The translations under genes were made by a program, and so were the position numbers. Below the pieces are notes generated by a model. It was not told the DNA's origin and searched no databases. It saw nothing but the letters and a program-made list of their open reading frames with translations. This document shows, piece by piece, positions 1-6,207 of a stretch of DNA of 6,822 nt (position 1 is the stretch's first letter; each line of letters begins with the position of its first letter). Origin of the DNA: Pseudomonadota bacterium (GTDB lineage Bacteria > Pseudomonadota > Alphaproteobacteria > JAKJEU01); contig JAKJEU010000079.1 in assembly GCA_022705265.1 (NCBI GenBank), forward strand, positions 1 through 6,822, in the 5' to 3' direction.

Positions 1-257
1 ATGGAAAAGCTTCTGTAATCCATCTTAAAGATGACATTTTTAATGTTGTTATGGAAATTTTGGTAAAAAATATGAAAGACGATGATATAAAGATAAATTT
101 AAAACAATCTTTGCCAATTGATTGCAAGGTGGAGCATGAAAGTCACAAGTCTTTTAAGGAAAATGTCGCTGATTTTAATTGGGATATTATTGTTAAAAAA
201 CAAAGTAATGAAAAATTAATCGTAAAATTTAATTTTAAAGATGCATCAAAAAAATAA
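1..257 (+). CDS. 3' end of an unrecognised gene (C-terminal 84 residues)
   Basis: The frame that ends in tandem stops TAA TAA (255-260) is open without interruption to the left edge, with its first complete codon at position 3. The ATG at 51 is therefore probably an internal methionine and the true start lies upstream of the window. The visible tail is hydrophilic and lysine-rich, with alternating hydrophobic residues suggesting beta strands near its end (WDIIVKKQ, KLIVKFNF) and a single cysteine. There is no membrane segment or recognisable motif. I do not recognise the family. A separate 68-residue protein starting at ATG 51 is possible, but no clear Shine-Dalgarno sequence precedes it and the upstream codons read as ordinary protein. 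The next gene starts 85 bases downstream of the stop on the same strand, and no terminator hairpin is visible between them. Confidence 0.6.
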   Translation, partial: GKASVIHLKDDIFNVVMEILVKNMKDDDIKINLKQSLPIDCKVEHESHKSFKENVADFNWDIIVKKQSNEKLIVKFNFKDASKK

Positions 258-263
258 TAATTC

Positions 264-292
264 TTGATAAGATGTTTATATTATTTTAAACT
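264..292 (+). promoter_or_regulatory. candidate sigma-70-type promoter for the 343-1059 gene
   Basis: TTGATA (264-269, five of six matches to the -35 consensus) is followed after 17 bases by TAAACT (287-292, four of six to the -10 consensus). This would start transcription about 40 bases before the ATG at 343. The DNA is very AT-rich, so chance matches are common and this is only a candidate. Confidence 0.3.
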
Positions 293-342
293 CTTTTTTG
301 TAATATTCTTTAATATTGTTTTTTTAGAAAGTGTAAGTAGTA

Positions 343-1059
343 ATGGTTGAAGAAAATTCTAATAATGAAAACGGAAAAAAAAGCTCAGATGTTTATGAGA
401 CTGCCGAAAATTTGGAAAATGAAATTACATTAGAGGATAAAGAGTCTAAAACGCATGAAAATGGCGAAAAGATTGATAAAATCGAAAAAGATAAATCGGT
501 TGTAAAACATACCATGGCTCCACCACCTCCGCCACCACCTATGCAAGCTCCTTCGATTAAAGTTTCTAAGGGTGGTTTAAGCACTAAATTATCTTCTAAA
601 AAAGTTAAAGAAGACGGTGGTAAAGAAACAGTAAAATCCTCAGGGCTTTATGACGATAATTTTGCGGCCGCTTTAAATCTTCCACCTTATTTTCTTAAAA
701 CTGAATATTTTGCGATGATGTTAGGGGTAACTGTATTTATTGGTATTGTATTGGGTGCTGTTTTGTTTTCAAGTGGGTCATGCCCTCCTTGTTCGGATGC
801 CAATTTTGGTGTAGTTAAAAACCCTGAAATTATACCAGGAAGAGTTAAAAGATGCGGTATTGCAGAGATATGGGAACCTTGTAGGCTTTTCATTTCAAAT
901 TCTTCAAGAGAGGAAAAAAAGGTAAAAGAACTTTATAAAAGAGCAAGTAATCTTTCAATGGTCCCTGAATATAAAATTGATTCAACCAATTTAAGATATG
1001 CTAATGATATAATTAAGCCTGGTTATATTGCTGAAATCCTTATACCACCACTCAACTAA
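343..1059 (+). CDS. unrecognised single-pass membrane protein with poly-proline arm and CPPC motif
   Basis: This 238-residue protein matches no family I recognise. Residues 1-57 are hydrophilic and strongly charged (many E and K), with no signal peptide. Residues 60-66 are seven consecutive prolines, followed by a lysine/serine/glycine-rich linker to about 105. One hydrophobic segment (about 122-143) is flanked by charged residues. Directly after it lies SCPPCSD (Cys147 and Cys150), then a C-terminal domain of about 85 residues with two further cysteines (171 and 180) and an aliphatic end (IAEILIPPLN). The likely topology is a disordered cytoplasmic arm, one anchor and a small periplasmic domain, which would let the four cysteines form disulfides. 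The spaced cysteines and the lack of a thioredoxin-like fold of normal length argue against an active thiol oxidoreductase. The start is the first ATG after an in-frame TAA at 334-336. Only a weak purine stretch (AGAAAG, 326-331) precedes it, with no good Shine-Dalgarno sequence. The MCP gene follows 89 bases downstream on the same strand, but nothing links the two functions. Confidence 0.82.
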   Translation: MVEENSNNENGKKSSDVYETAENLENEITLEDKESKTHENGEKIDKIEKDKSVVKHTMAPPPPPPPMQAPSIKVSKGGLSTKLSSKKVKEDGGKETVKSSGLYDDNFAAALNLPPYFLKTEYFAMMLGVTVFIGIVLGAVLFSSGSCPPCSDANFGVVKNPEIIPGRVKRCGIAEIWEPCRLFISNSSREEKKVKELYKRASNLSMVPEYKIDSTNLRYANDIIKPGYIAEILIPPLN

Positions 1060-1066
1060 ATTAAAC

Positions 1067-1116
1067 TCATACTAATATTTTATGGTTGTTAGCATTTTTT
1101 TAAAGTGCTAGTATGA
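1067..1116 (+). promoter_or_regulatory. nested inverted repeats in the MCP leader, overlapping a candidate promoter
   Basis: An inner hairpin spans 1090-1110: TAGCATTTT pairs with AAAGTGCTA across a three-base loop, giving nine pairs including one T-G wobble. It is enclosed by an outer inverted repeat, TCATAC (1067-1072) with GTATGA (1111-1116), so the whole could fold as a bulged two-part stem. There is no T run after it, so it is not a classical intrinsic terminator for the upstream gene, although an AT-rich tract follows. A candidate promoter, TTGTTA (1086-1091), 17 bases, TAGTAT (1109-1114), four of six matches each, lies inside the same element. It could be an operator, a weak terminator or an mRNA stability element; the sequence does not decide. 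Confidence 0.35.
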
Positions 1117-1148
1117 TTATTATTATATACAAAATATTGGGGTGTTAA

Positions 1149-3188
1149 ATGAATTTTTTTAGTAAATTTAAGATAGGTATAAGAATATACTTTGGTTTTG
1201 CTTTGGCTCTTTTTGCTATGGCCTTTATATCTTTTGTTGCTTACTTTAATTTTGGAGTTTTAAATAAGAACTTTAATAATTATGCATCTTATACAAATAC
1301 TGTTAACTTTTTAGAAGACTTTGAACTTGAATTAATAAATGCAAGATACGATACATATCGTGTTTTTATTAATTATGATGAAAATATTGTTCAAAGAGTG
1401 AAGGCAAGGTATCATAAAATTGATAACTTTTTACTTGAAGCTAAGAAGTTGACAGTTGATGAAAATCGTTTAAAGGGTATCGAAGAATTAAGACAAATAG
1501 TTGATGAATACGAAGCTCATGCTGGAAAAATTTATACCATCAGAAAAAAAAGAAACGAGATGGATGCCGAGCTTAAAAAACTTAAAAAAGAAGCTGGGCT
1601 TGAACTTACAAGAATGTTTAATCGTTTGATTTCTGATAATAAAAAACAAGGTTCTGATTTGATTATCGATTTATCCGAACTTTTGGTAAAAATTAATACC
1701 GAAATGAATGCTTTTGCTTCTGCTATTATGGAATATCGTGATCCTTCCGTTGATTTTAACCGAAAAGACATTGTAACAGCAGTCGATATTTATAAACTTG
1801 AAATCGAATTGTTTGATGATATGTATAAAACATCACCTTATTCAAAAACATATAAACCTATATTGGATAAATTAAATGCTTTATTATTTGCTGGTGAAAA
1901 CTTTATTAAATATCTTGACGAATACGGTAAATTAGAAACACAAGCGGTTGAAATTGGAACTAGATTAGCTCAAAAAGTTGAAAGAATATCGGTTGATTTT
2001 AACCAACTTTCACAAGAAGCATTAGTTGTATCAGAAAAAACAGCAAAAGAATCAAGTGATAATATTGTAAGAATAAGTTTAATAACAATAATTATTGCAA
2101 GTATTTTGGCCTTTATAATTGCAAAAGGTATCACAGGACCAATAAGAAAGATTACAGAAGTTATGTTAACTTTGGCTGGTGGTGATAAGAGTGTTGAGGT
2201 TTATGGGATTGAAAACGAAGATGAAACTGGCGAAATGGCAAGAGCAGTCGAAGTGTTTAAAGAAAATGCTATAAAAGTTGATGAAATGACCGCTGAACAA
2301 GAAAAAATGAAAGCAAAATCAGAACACGAAAGAAAGATAGCAATGCTTAAAATGGCTGATGATTTTGATGCAAATGTTGGAGGAGTTGTTAATATTGTTG
2401 CTTCTACTGCAACCGAGATGGAAGCAATTTCAACTTCTATGGCTGCAACCGCTGAGGAAGCGGCAAGACAAGCTACTGCTGGTTCTGCGGCATCTGAACA
2501 AGCGGCTAATAATGTTCAAACTGTTGCTGCTGCTGCCGAAGAACTTGCAAGCTCTATTACCGAGATTTCAAGGCAGGTTGCTGAATCTTCTAATATTTCA
2601 AGGATTGCGGTTAATGAAGCTGATGGTACTGGTATGACTATGGAAAAATTATCTCAATCAGCTCTTAAAATTAGCGAAGTTATGAATTTAATTAAAGATG
2701 TTGCTGACCAAACTAATTTACTTGCATTAAATGCTACTATCGAAGCTGCACGAGCAGGGGACGCTGGAAAAGGTTTTGCGGTTGTTGCTAATGAAGTTAA
2801 GTCTCTTGCAAATCAAACGGCAAAAGCAACAGAAGAAATTTCTGTACAAATTGAAGATATGCAAAAAATTACCGAAGAAGCTGTTGAAGCAATAGGCAAG
2901 ATAAGAGATACAATTAATCGTATGAATTCGATATCTGGCGCTATTGCTGCTGCGGTTGAAGAACAAGGTGCTGCAACCCAAGAAATTTCAAGAAATGTTC
3001 AACAAGCTGCTGCTGGCACTCAGGAGGTTTCTTCAAATGTTTCTGGAATTAATAATGCGGTTTCAGATGTTGGTAAGTCTTCATTAGATGTAAGTTCTGC
3101 ATCAAAAGAATTAGCGGAACAAGGCGAAAAATTAAGAAGAGAGGTTAATAATTTTATTCATAAAATAAGAATGGATAATAAGGTTTAG
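1149..3188 (+). CDS. methyl-accepting chemotaxis protein (transmembrane chemoreceptor)
   Basis: This 679-residue inner-membrane chemoreceptor senses an unknown ligand and controls the kinase CheA through CheW, steering motility. It has the full classical layout. TM1 lies at about 13-34, followed by a large, largely helical periplasmic sensor region (about 35-305). TM2 is at about 307-325. A HAMP linker starts with the conserved GITGPIRKIT (327-336, Pro331). A long alpha-helical signalling hairpin follows, and its tip is unmistakable: DQTNLLALNATIEAARAG (520-537), then GKGFAVVANEVKSLANQTA (540-558). Alanine/glutamate-rich heptads before and after it (for example AAAAEELASS at 460-469 and AAAVEEQGAATQEIS at 600-614) are candidate methylation helices. 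There is no NWETF-type C-terminal pentapeptide for CheR/CheB docking. The periplasmic region, about 270 residues, is much longer than the Tar/Tsr four-helix bundle; its size and helical character suggest a bimodular helical (HBM-like) sensor, which is an inference. GGGGTG at 1139-1144 is a good ribosome site four bases before the ATG. No che genes are in the window. Confidence 0.97.
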   Translation: MNFFSKFKIGIRIYFGFALALFAMAFISFVAYFNFGVLNKNFNNYASYTNTVNFLEDFELELINARYDTYRVFINYDENIVQRVKARYHKIDNFLLEAKKLTVDENRLKGIEELRQIVDEYEAHAGKIYTIRKKRNEMDAELKKLKKEAGLELTRMFNRLISDNKKQGSDLIIDLSELLVKINTEMNAFASAIMEYRDPSVDFNRKDIVTAVDIYKLEIELFDDMYKTSPYSKTYKPILDKLNALLFAGENFIKYLDEYGKLETQAVEIGTRLAQKVERISVDFNQLSQEALVVSEKTAKESSDNIVRISLITIIIASILAFIIAKGITGPIRKITEVMLTLAGGDKSVEVYGIENEDETGEMARAVEVFKENAIKVDEMTAEQEKMKAKSEHERKIAMLKMADDFDANVGGVVNIVASTATEMEAISTSMAATAEEAARQATAGSAASEQAANNVQTVAAAAEELASSITEISRQVAESSNISRIAVNEADGTGMTMEKLSQSALKISEVMNLIKDVADQTNLLALNATIEAARAGDAGKGFAVVANEVKSLANQTAKATEEISVQIEDMQKITEEAVEAIGKIRDTINRMNSISGAIAAAVEEQGAATQEISRNVQQAAAGTQEVSSNVSGINNAVSDVGKSSLDVSSASKELAEQGEKLRREVNNFIHKIRMDNKV

Positions 3189-3212
3189 TATTTACTTTTG
3201 ATAATTACACTT

Positions 3213-3257
3213 AATAAAGAGTCTTGAATTTATAAGTTTAAGGCTCTTTATTTTTTT
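3213..3257 (+). terminator. intrinsic terminator of the MCP gene
   Basis: Arms 3213-3228 and 3237-3252 pair over 16 positions, including two wobbles, around an eight-base loop. The outer nine pairs (AATAAAGAG with CTCTTTATT) are perfect. T runs follow on the plus strand (3251-3257 and 3262-3268). The hairpin begins 24 bases after the MCP stop. Its right arm includes the stop codon of the converging minus-strand gene (3248-3250). On the minus strand only a weak T content follows the hairpin, so it probably works best for plus-strand transcription. Confidence 0.88.
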
Positions 3258-4060
3258 CTTCTTTTTTTATTTTTTGTTATTGGTTGCTCATCAACAAAAC
3301 CACATTTTGTTTTAAGGATATCTTTTTTAAAGTCATCAACATCAAATTGTCGATTAAGCTTTAAGGATTCTTCATTCATCAATTTAGTATTTTTATCAAT
3401 TATGGAATAAATTCTTTTATAAACAATATCGTAATCTTTTTTGGCTTCTTCTTCTGAACTTCTGGCTATTGGTCTTTTGAAATTTTTAAGCTCTTTAATA
3501 CCTTGTTGATAAGTTATTTTGCTATATTTACTAAGCGTTTGGCGGTAAATTTTGACATGGTTAAGTTCATGTTTAAGGACTTCTTCCCTTACGCATTTAT
3601 TATTATTAAAGTCATTAGGAATTCTTATTAACATGTCTTTTGCACCGGTTTCATATATGATTTTTTCAACAATTAAACAGGATTTTTTATAAATCTTGTC
3701 ATCATAATAAAAAGAAAAATTAGCAATTTTTTGTGGTAATAATATTCGTCCAGCATCAACAATTTCAATTAATCCATGAACGACTAAGTGGTTGTCTGTG
3801 ATGCTTCTTAAAGGGCTTTCGGTTTTAGCAGTATTGGCAGAGGCAAGGTTATTTATTTCAAATTTTGACAAAGAATAATCAATTTTTGGAACACCATATT
3901 TAGGAACAATTTCAAATTTAATATCAAGGCTTGGACATATAAAATCATCAGGATGTTTTAAATTTTTGTTTTTTTCTTGAACTTCTTTGTCATAATCGAT
4001 TGCATTTGCCGTGCAAACTTTAAAAAAACAAAATATAAAAATTAAAAAAAATTGTCTCAT
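3248..4060 (-). CDS. predicted secreted protein with HELNH motif, possible zinc peptidase
   Basis: This 270-residue protein has a clear Sec signal peptide: a short basic start, a phenylalanine/isoleucine-rich core and a likely cleavage after ANA at residue 20, which places it in the periplasm or outside. The mature part holds VLKHELNHVKIY (161-172), an HExxH-type motif (His164, Glu165, His168) typical of zinc metallopeptidases. About 35 residues later SSEEEAKKDYD (201-211) could supply the glutamate that acts as third zinc ligand in gluzincin-type enzymes. Four cysteines (42, 128, 156, 253) remain after cleavage and could pair in the periplasm. The C-terminus is very basic (KNKKRRKK). The arrangement of HExxH, a gap and a late YD-containing helix loosely resembles DUF922 proteins, but I cannot assign a family. 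The start is supported by the signal peptide; AAAAAAGG lies just upstream (only two bases' spacing), with GAGAAG further away. It is divergent from surA and convergent with the MCP gene. Confidence 0.83.
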   Translation of the reverse strand: MRQFFLIFIFCFFKVCTANAIDYDKEVQEKNKNLKHPDDFICPSLDIKFEIVPKYGVPKIDYSLSKFEINNLASANTAKTESPLRSITDNHLVVHGLIEIVDAGRILLPQKIANFSFYYDDKIYKKSCLIVEKIIYETGAKDMLIRIPNDFNNNKCVREEVLKHELNHVKIYRQTLSKYSKITYQQGIKELKNFKRPIARSSEEEAKKDYDIVYKRIYSIIDKNTKLMNEESLKLNRQFDVDDFKKDILKTKCGFVDEQPITKNKKRRKK

Positions 4061-4101
4061 AGCCTTTTTTACTTCTCTTATTCTTTTTGATAATCTATCA
4101 T

Positions 4102-4130
4102 ATTATAAAAATTATTTATTGCTAAGAAAA
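4102..4130 (-). promoter_or_regulatory. candidate promoter of the HELNH-protein gene
   Basis: Read on the minus strand, a perfect TATAAT (4107 down to 4102) lies about 40 bases before the ATG. With a 17-base spacer the -35 position reads TTTTCT (4130-4125), a poor match of three of six. The perfect -10 is the main support, in very AT-rich DNA. Confidence 0.33.
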
Positions 4131-4142
4131 AAATCATAGCAA
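4119..4142. promoter_or_regulatory. inverted repeat in the divergent intergenic region, candidate operator
   Basis: TTGCTA (4119-4124) and TAGCAA (4137-4142) form a perfect six-base inverted repeat around a 12-base A-rich centre. It sits between the two divergent genes, overlaps the -35 position of the minus-strand candidate promoter, and its left half could itself be a -35 for surA (four of six; ATTAAT follows after 18 bases at 4143-4148). This position would suit a regulator acting on both genes, but a six-base arm can arise by chance. Confidence 0.28.
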
Positions 4143-4171
4143 ATTAATCTGATTTAAGATATAAGGTAACA

Positions 4172-5377
4172 ATGAAAAAAATATTTTTAAATGCATTTTT
4201 ATTATTTTTTGTATCGTATTCTGTAATTGCAAGTTCTATTGTCGCGGTTGTTAATGATAACCCGATTTCGGCTTATGATGTTGAAAATCGAATGAACATG
4301 ATTCTTTTGACTTCACGGATTAAAAGGACCGAGGAAAATTTATCAGATTTAAGAAATAAAGTTATAGAAGCATTAATTGATGAGAAAATAAAGCTTGAAG
4401 AAGCTAAAAGCAATGGTATTTCGTTAAATGATGATGAAGTAAATAATGCAATATATAAAATTGAACAACAAGGAAAAATGGAAAAGGGCTTGTTTCGTAC
4501 TTTTCTTGAAATGAATAAAGTTCCACCTTTAACCATTGATAATTTTATTATCCCTGATCTTTCATGGTATAAGTTGGTGGCAAAAAAATTTTCTAACGAA
4601 GCAATAATAAGTGAAGCGGAACTTAATGCTGAAATTGAAAAAATCGAGGCTAATTTTAAAAAGGATAGGAATTTAATTTCCGAGATTTTCTTGTCTGTCA
4701 AAAGTGAAAAAGACGAAGCAAAAGTAAAACAAAAAATAAATAACATATATAAAGAGCTTAAAGACGGGGCTGATTTTGGTGTAATTGCAAAGAATTTTTC
4801 CGAAAGTATTACTTCGATTAATGATGGCAATGTCGGTTGGGTTAATGTTGGTTCCATGGAAAAACCTTTGGAAGATGCTTTAAAAGATATGAGCGTTGAT
4901 GATATATCAAAGCCAATTCGTTCTATGTATGGGTATTATATCTTGACCATCAAAGATAAAAGAAAGGCTTACGAAGGGGTCGAAAGGCTTTATTCAATAA
5001 GTCGTATCGTATATGAAGAGGATAAAGAGCAAGAAATTCTTGATAAAGTTAATTCTTTGGATAAAAAAACTTGTAATGCTTTTAACGATTATGCTTATTC
5101 TTTTAAAAATGAATCTGGTGAAATGATTGTTTCAAAGCTTGAAGATTTTCCAGAGGAATTTAAAACAGTAATCGAAAAAATGAAAACATTTGATGTTTCA
5201 AAGCCTTTTGAATTTGATGATAAAAAAAATATTTTAATGTATTGTAAAGATGAAACAAAATTCCCAATCCCAGATAGGGAAGTTATAAGGCAAGCAATTG
5301 CATCATCAAGGTTGGAACAAATTGCAAATCGTTATTTCAGAGATTTGAAAAGAAATGCGGTAATTAAGGTTAAATAA
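4172..5377 (+). CDS. surA: SurA-type periplasmic chaperone / peptidyl-prolyl isomerase
   Basis: SurA binds unfolded outer-membrane proteins in the periplasm and hands them to the BAM complex. This 401-residue protein has the family layout. A signal peptide occupies 1-20, with likely cleavage after VIA. The N-terminal chaperone domain starts with SIVAVVNDNPISAYDVENR (22-40), the classic SurA opening. A parvulin domain spans about 169-263, with ADFGVIAKNFSES (200-212), DGNVGWVNVGSME (218-230) and IRSMYGYYILTIKDKR (249-264). A second, degenerate parvulin-like region (about 270-365) follows, and the terminal LEQIANRYFRDLKRNAVIK helix/strand (381-399) packs with the N-domain in known SurA. Two cysteines (301 and 358) in the second region could form a disulfide. 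At 401 residues it is slightly shorter than E. coli SurA. AAGG at 4163-4166 is well spaced from the ATG. rsmA follows after two bases, so the genes are probably co-transcribed. A related parvulin chaperone (PpiD/PrsA type) is less likely because there is no membrane anchor or lipobox. Confidence 0.9.
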   Translation: MKKIFLNAFLLFFVSYSVIASSIVAVVNDNPISAYDVENRMNMILLTSRIKRTEENLSDLRNKVIEALIDEKIKLEEAKSNGISLNDDEVNNAIYKIEQQGKMEKGLFRTFLEMNKVPPLTIDNFIIPDLSWYKLVAKKFSNEAIISEAELNAEIEKIEANFKKDRNLISEIFLSVKSEKDEAKVKQKINNIYKELKDGADFGVIAKNFSESITSINDGNVGWVNVGSMEKPLEDALKDMSVDDISKPIRSMYGYYILTIKDKRKAYEGVERLYSISRIVYEEDKEQEILDKVNSLDKKTCNAFNDYAYSFKNESGEMIVSKLEDFPEEFKTVIEKMKTFDVSKPFEFDDKKNILMYCKDETKFPIPDREVIRQAIASSRLEQIANRYFRDLKRNAVIKVK

Positions 5378-5379
5378 TA

Positions 5380-6207
5380 ATGCTTTTATCTATAAAAGAA
5401 ACTGTTGAAAAATATGAGCTTTTGGCTAAAAAAAGTTTGGGTCAAAATTTTATTTACGATGAAAATTTGTTAAATAAAATTGCGAATACTTCTAAGTCTT
5501 TTGATAAAAGCGATAATACCGTTGTTGAAATTGGTCCTGGTCCTGGTGGACTTACACGGGCCATACTTAATGCGGGGTTTAAAAAGGTTATCGTAATTGA
5601 AAAAGACAGCCGTTGTTTAAAGGCATTAAATGAATTAAAAGAACATTATGGCGAAAGATTAGAAGTAATAGAAGACGATGCTTTGGAAATTGATTTAAGA
5701 AAAGTAGCACCAGAAAAGTCAAGAATAATATCGAATTTGCCATATAATATTGGAAGCGTTTTGCTTACGAATTGGCTCAAAGATGTCGAATATTTCAGCT
5801 CTTTTACTTTGATGTTTCAAAAGGAAGTGGCATTAAGAATAACTGCAAAACCAAGCACCAGCGATTATGGAAGGCTTGGGATTATTACAAATTGGCTTTG
5901 TGATGCAAAAATTGCTTTTGATGTTAATCGAATGTCTTTTAATCCTCCGCCTAAGGTTACTTCAAGCATTGTTTTGATAAAACCAAAGGAAAACTTAACA
6001 AAAGAAGTCGATTTTAAAACAGTGGAAAGATTAACAGCGCTTGCATTTTCGGCAAGAAGAAAAATGCTTCGTTCCTCACTTTTTAAACATTTTAAAAATG
6101 CTGACGAGGTTTTTAAATCTTTGGACATTCTTGAAACTTTAAGGCCTGAAAATTTAACCGTGGAACAGTTCATAAAACTTGCGAAAGTAATGGAACAACA
6201 AAAATGA
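5380..6207 (+). CDS. rsmA: 16S rRNA (adenine(1518)-N(6)/adenine(1519)-N(6))-dimethyltransferase
   Basis: RsmA (KsgA) uses S-adenosylmethionine to dimethylate two adjacent adenines in the 3'-terminal hairpin of 16S rRNA, a late checkpoint in 30S assembly in the cytoplasm. At 275 residues it is full length and all motifs are present. SLGQNFIYD (19-27) is the N-terminal signature. VVEIGPGPGGLTRAIL (48-63) is the SAM-binding loop; Glu74 (IVIEKD) and Asp100 (EDDALEID) are the next cofactor contacts. The catalytic NLPYN is at 119-123. FNPPPKVTSSIV (187-198) and AFSARRKMLRSSL (222-234) complete the conserved core, and RPENLTVEQF (255-264) is the usual C-terminal signature. The ATG at 5380 follows the surA stop by two bases; AAGG (5366-5369) inside the end of surA is its likely ribosome site, so translational coupling is probable. 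Its TGA stop overlaps the next ATG. It is probably expressed from the surA promoter, as no other is evident. Confidence 0.97.
   Translation: MLLSIKETVEKYELLAKKSLGQNFIYDENLLNKIANTSKSFDKSDNTVVEIGPGPGGLTRAILNAGFKKVIVIEKDSRCLKALNELKEHYGERLEVIEDDALEIDLRKVAPEKSRIISNLPYNIGSVLLTNWLKDVEYFSSFTLMFQKEVALRITAKPSTSDYGRLGIITNWLCDAKIAFDVNRMSFNPPPKVTSSIVLIKPKENLTKEVDFKTVERLTALAFSARRKMLRSSLFKHFKNADEVFKSLDILETLRPENLTVEQFIKLAKVMEQQK

Noticed and set aside
302..317. Repeated AATATT elements before the gene at 343.
   Set aside because: Short self-complementary AT words are expected by chance in DNA this AT-rich.
393..584. Antisense open frame with a glycine run opposite the poly-proline tract.
   Set aside because: The glycine run is only the complement of CCN proline codons; the plus-strand gene is better supported.
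147..1059. CPPC motif of the 343-1059 protein as a thiol-disulfide oxidoreductase active site.
   Set aside because: The domain after it is only about 85 residues and shows no cis-proline or other thioredoxin-fold signature; structural disulfides are the simpler reading.
1101..1127. Possible flagellar sigma-28 promoter before the MCP gene, from TAAAGT at 1101-1106.
   Set aside because: The -35-like TAAAGT matches, but at the proper spacing the -10 region reads TTATTATA, which shares almost nothing with GCCGATAA.
2359..2637. Open frame of 92 codons on the plus strand within the MCP gene.
   Set aside because: Leucine/glutamine-rich out-of-frame reading of the alanine- and glutamate-rich signalling domain; no ribosome site and the MCP frame is certain.
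4273..4857. 194-codon open frame antisense to surA.
   Set aside because: Serine/leucine/phenylalanine-rich composition typical of the complement of a lysine/glutamate-rich gene; surA motifs fix the coding strand.
5865..6173. 102-codon open frame antisense to rsmA.
   Set aside because: It lies wholly within the conserved 3' half of rsmA and shows no independent motif.
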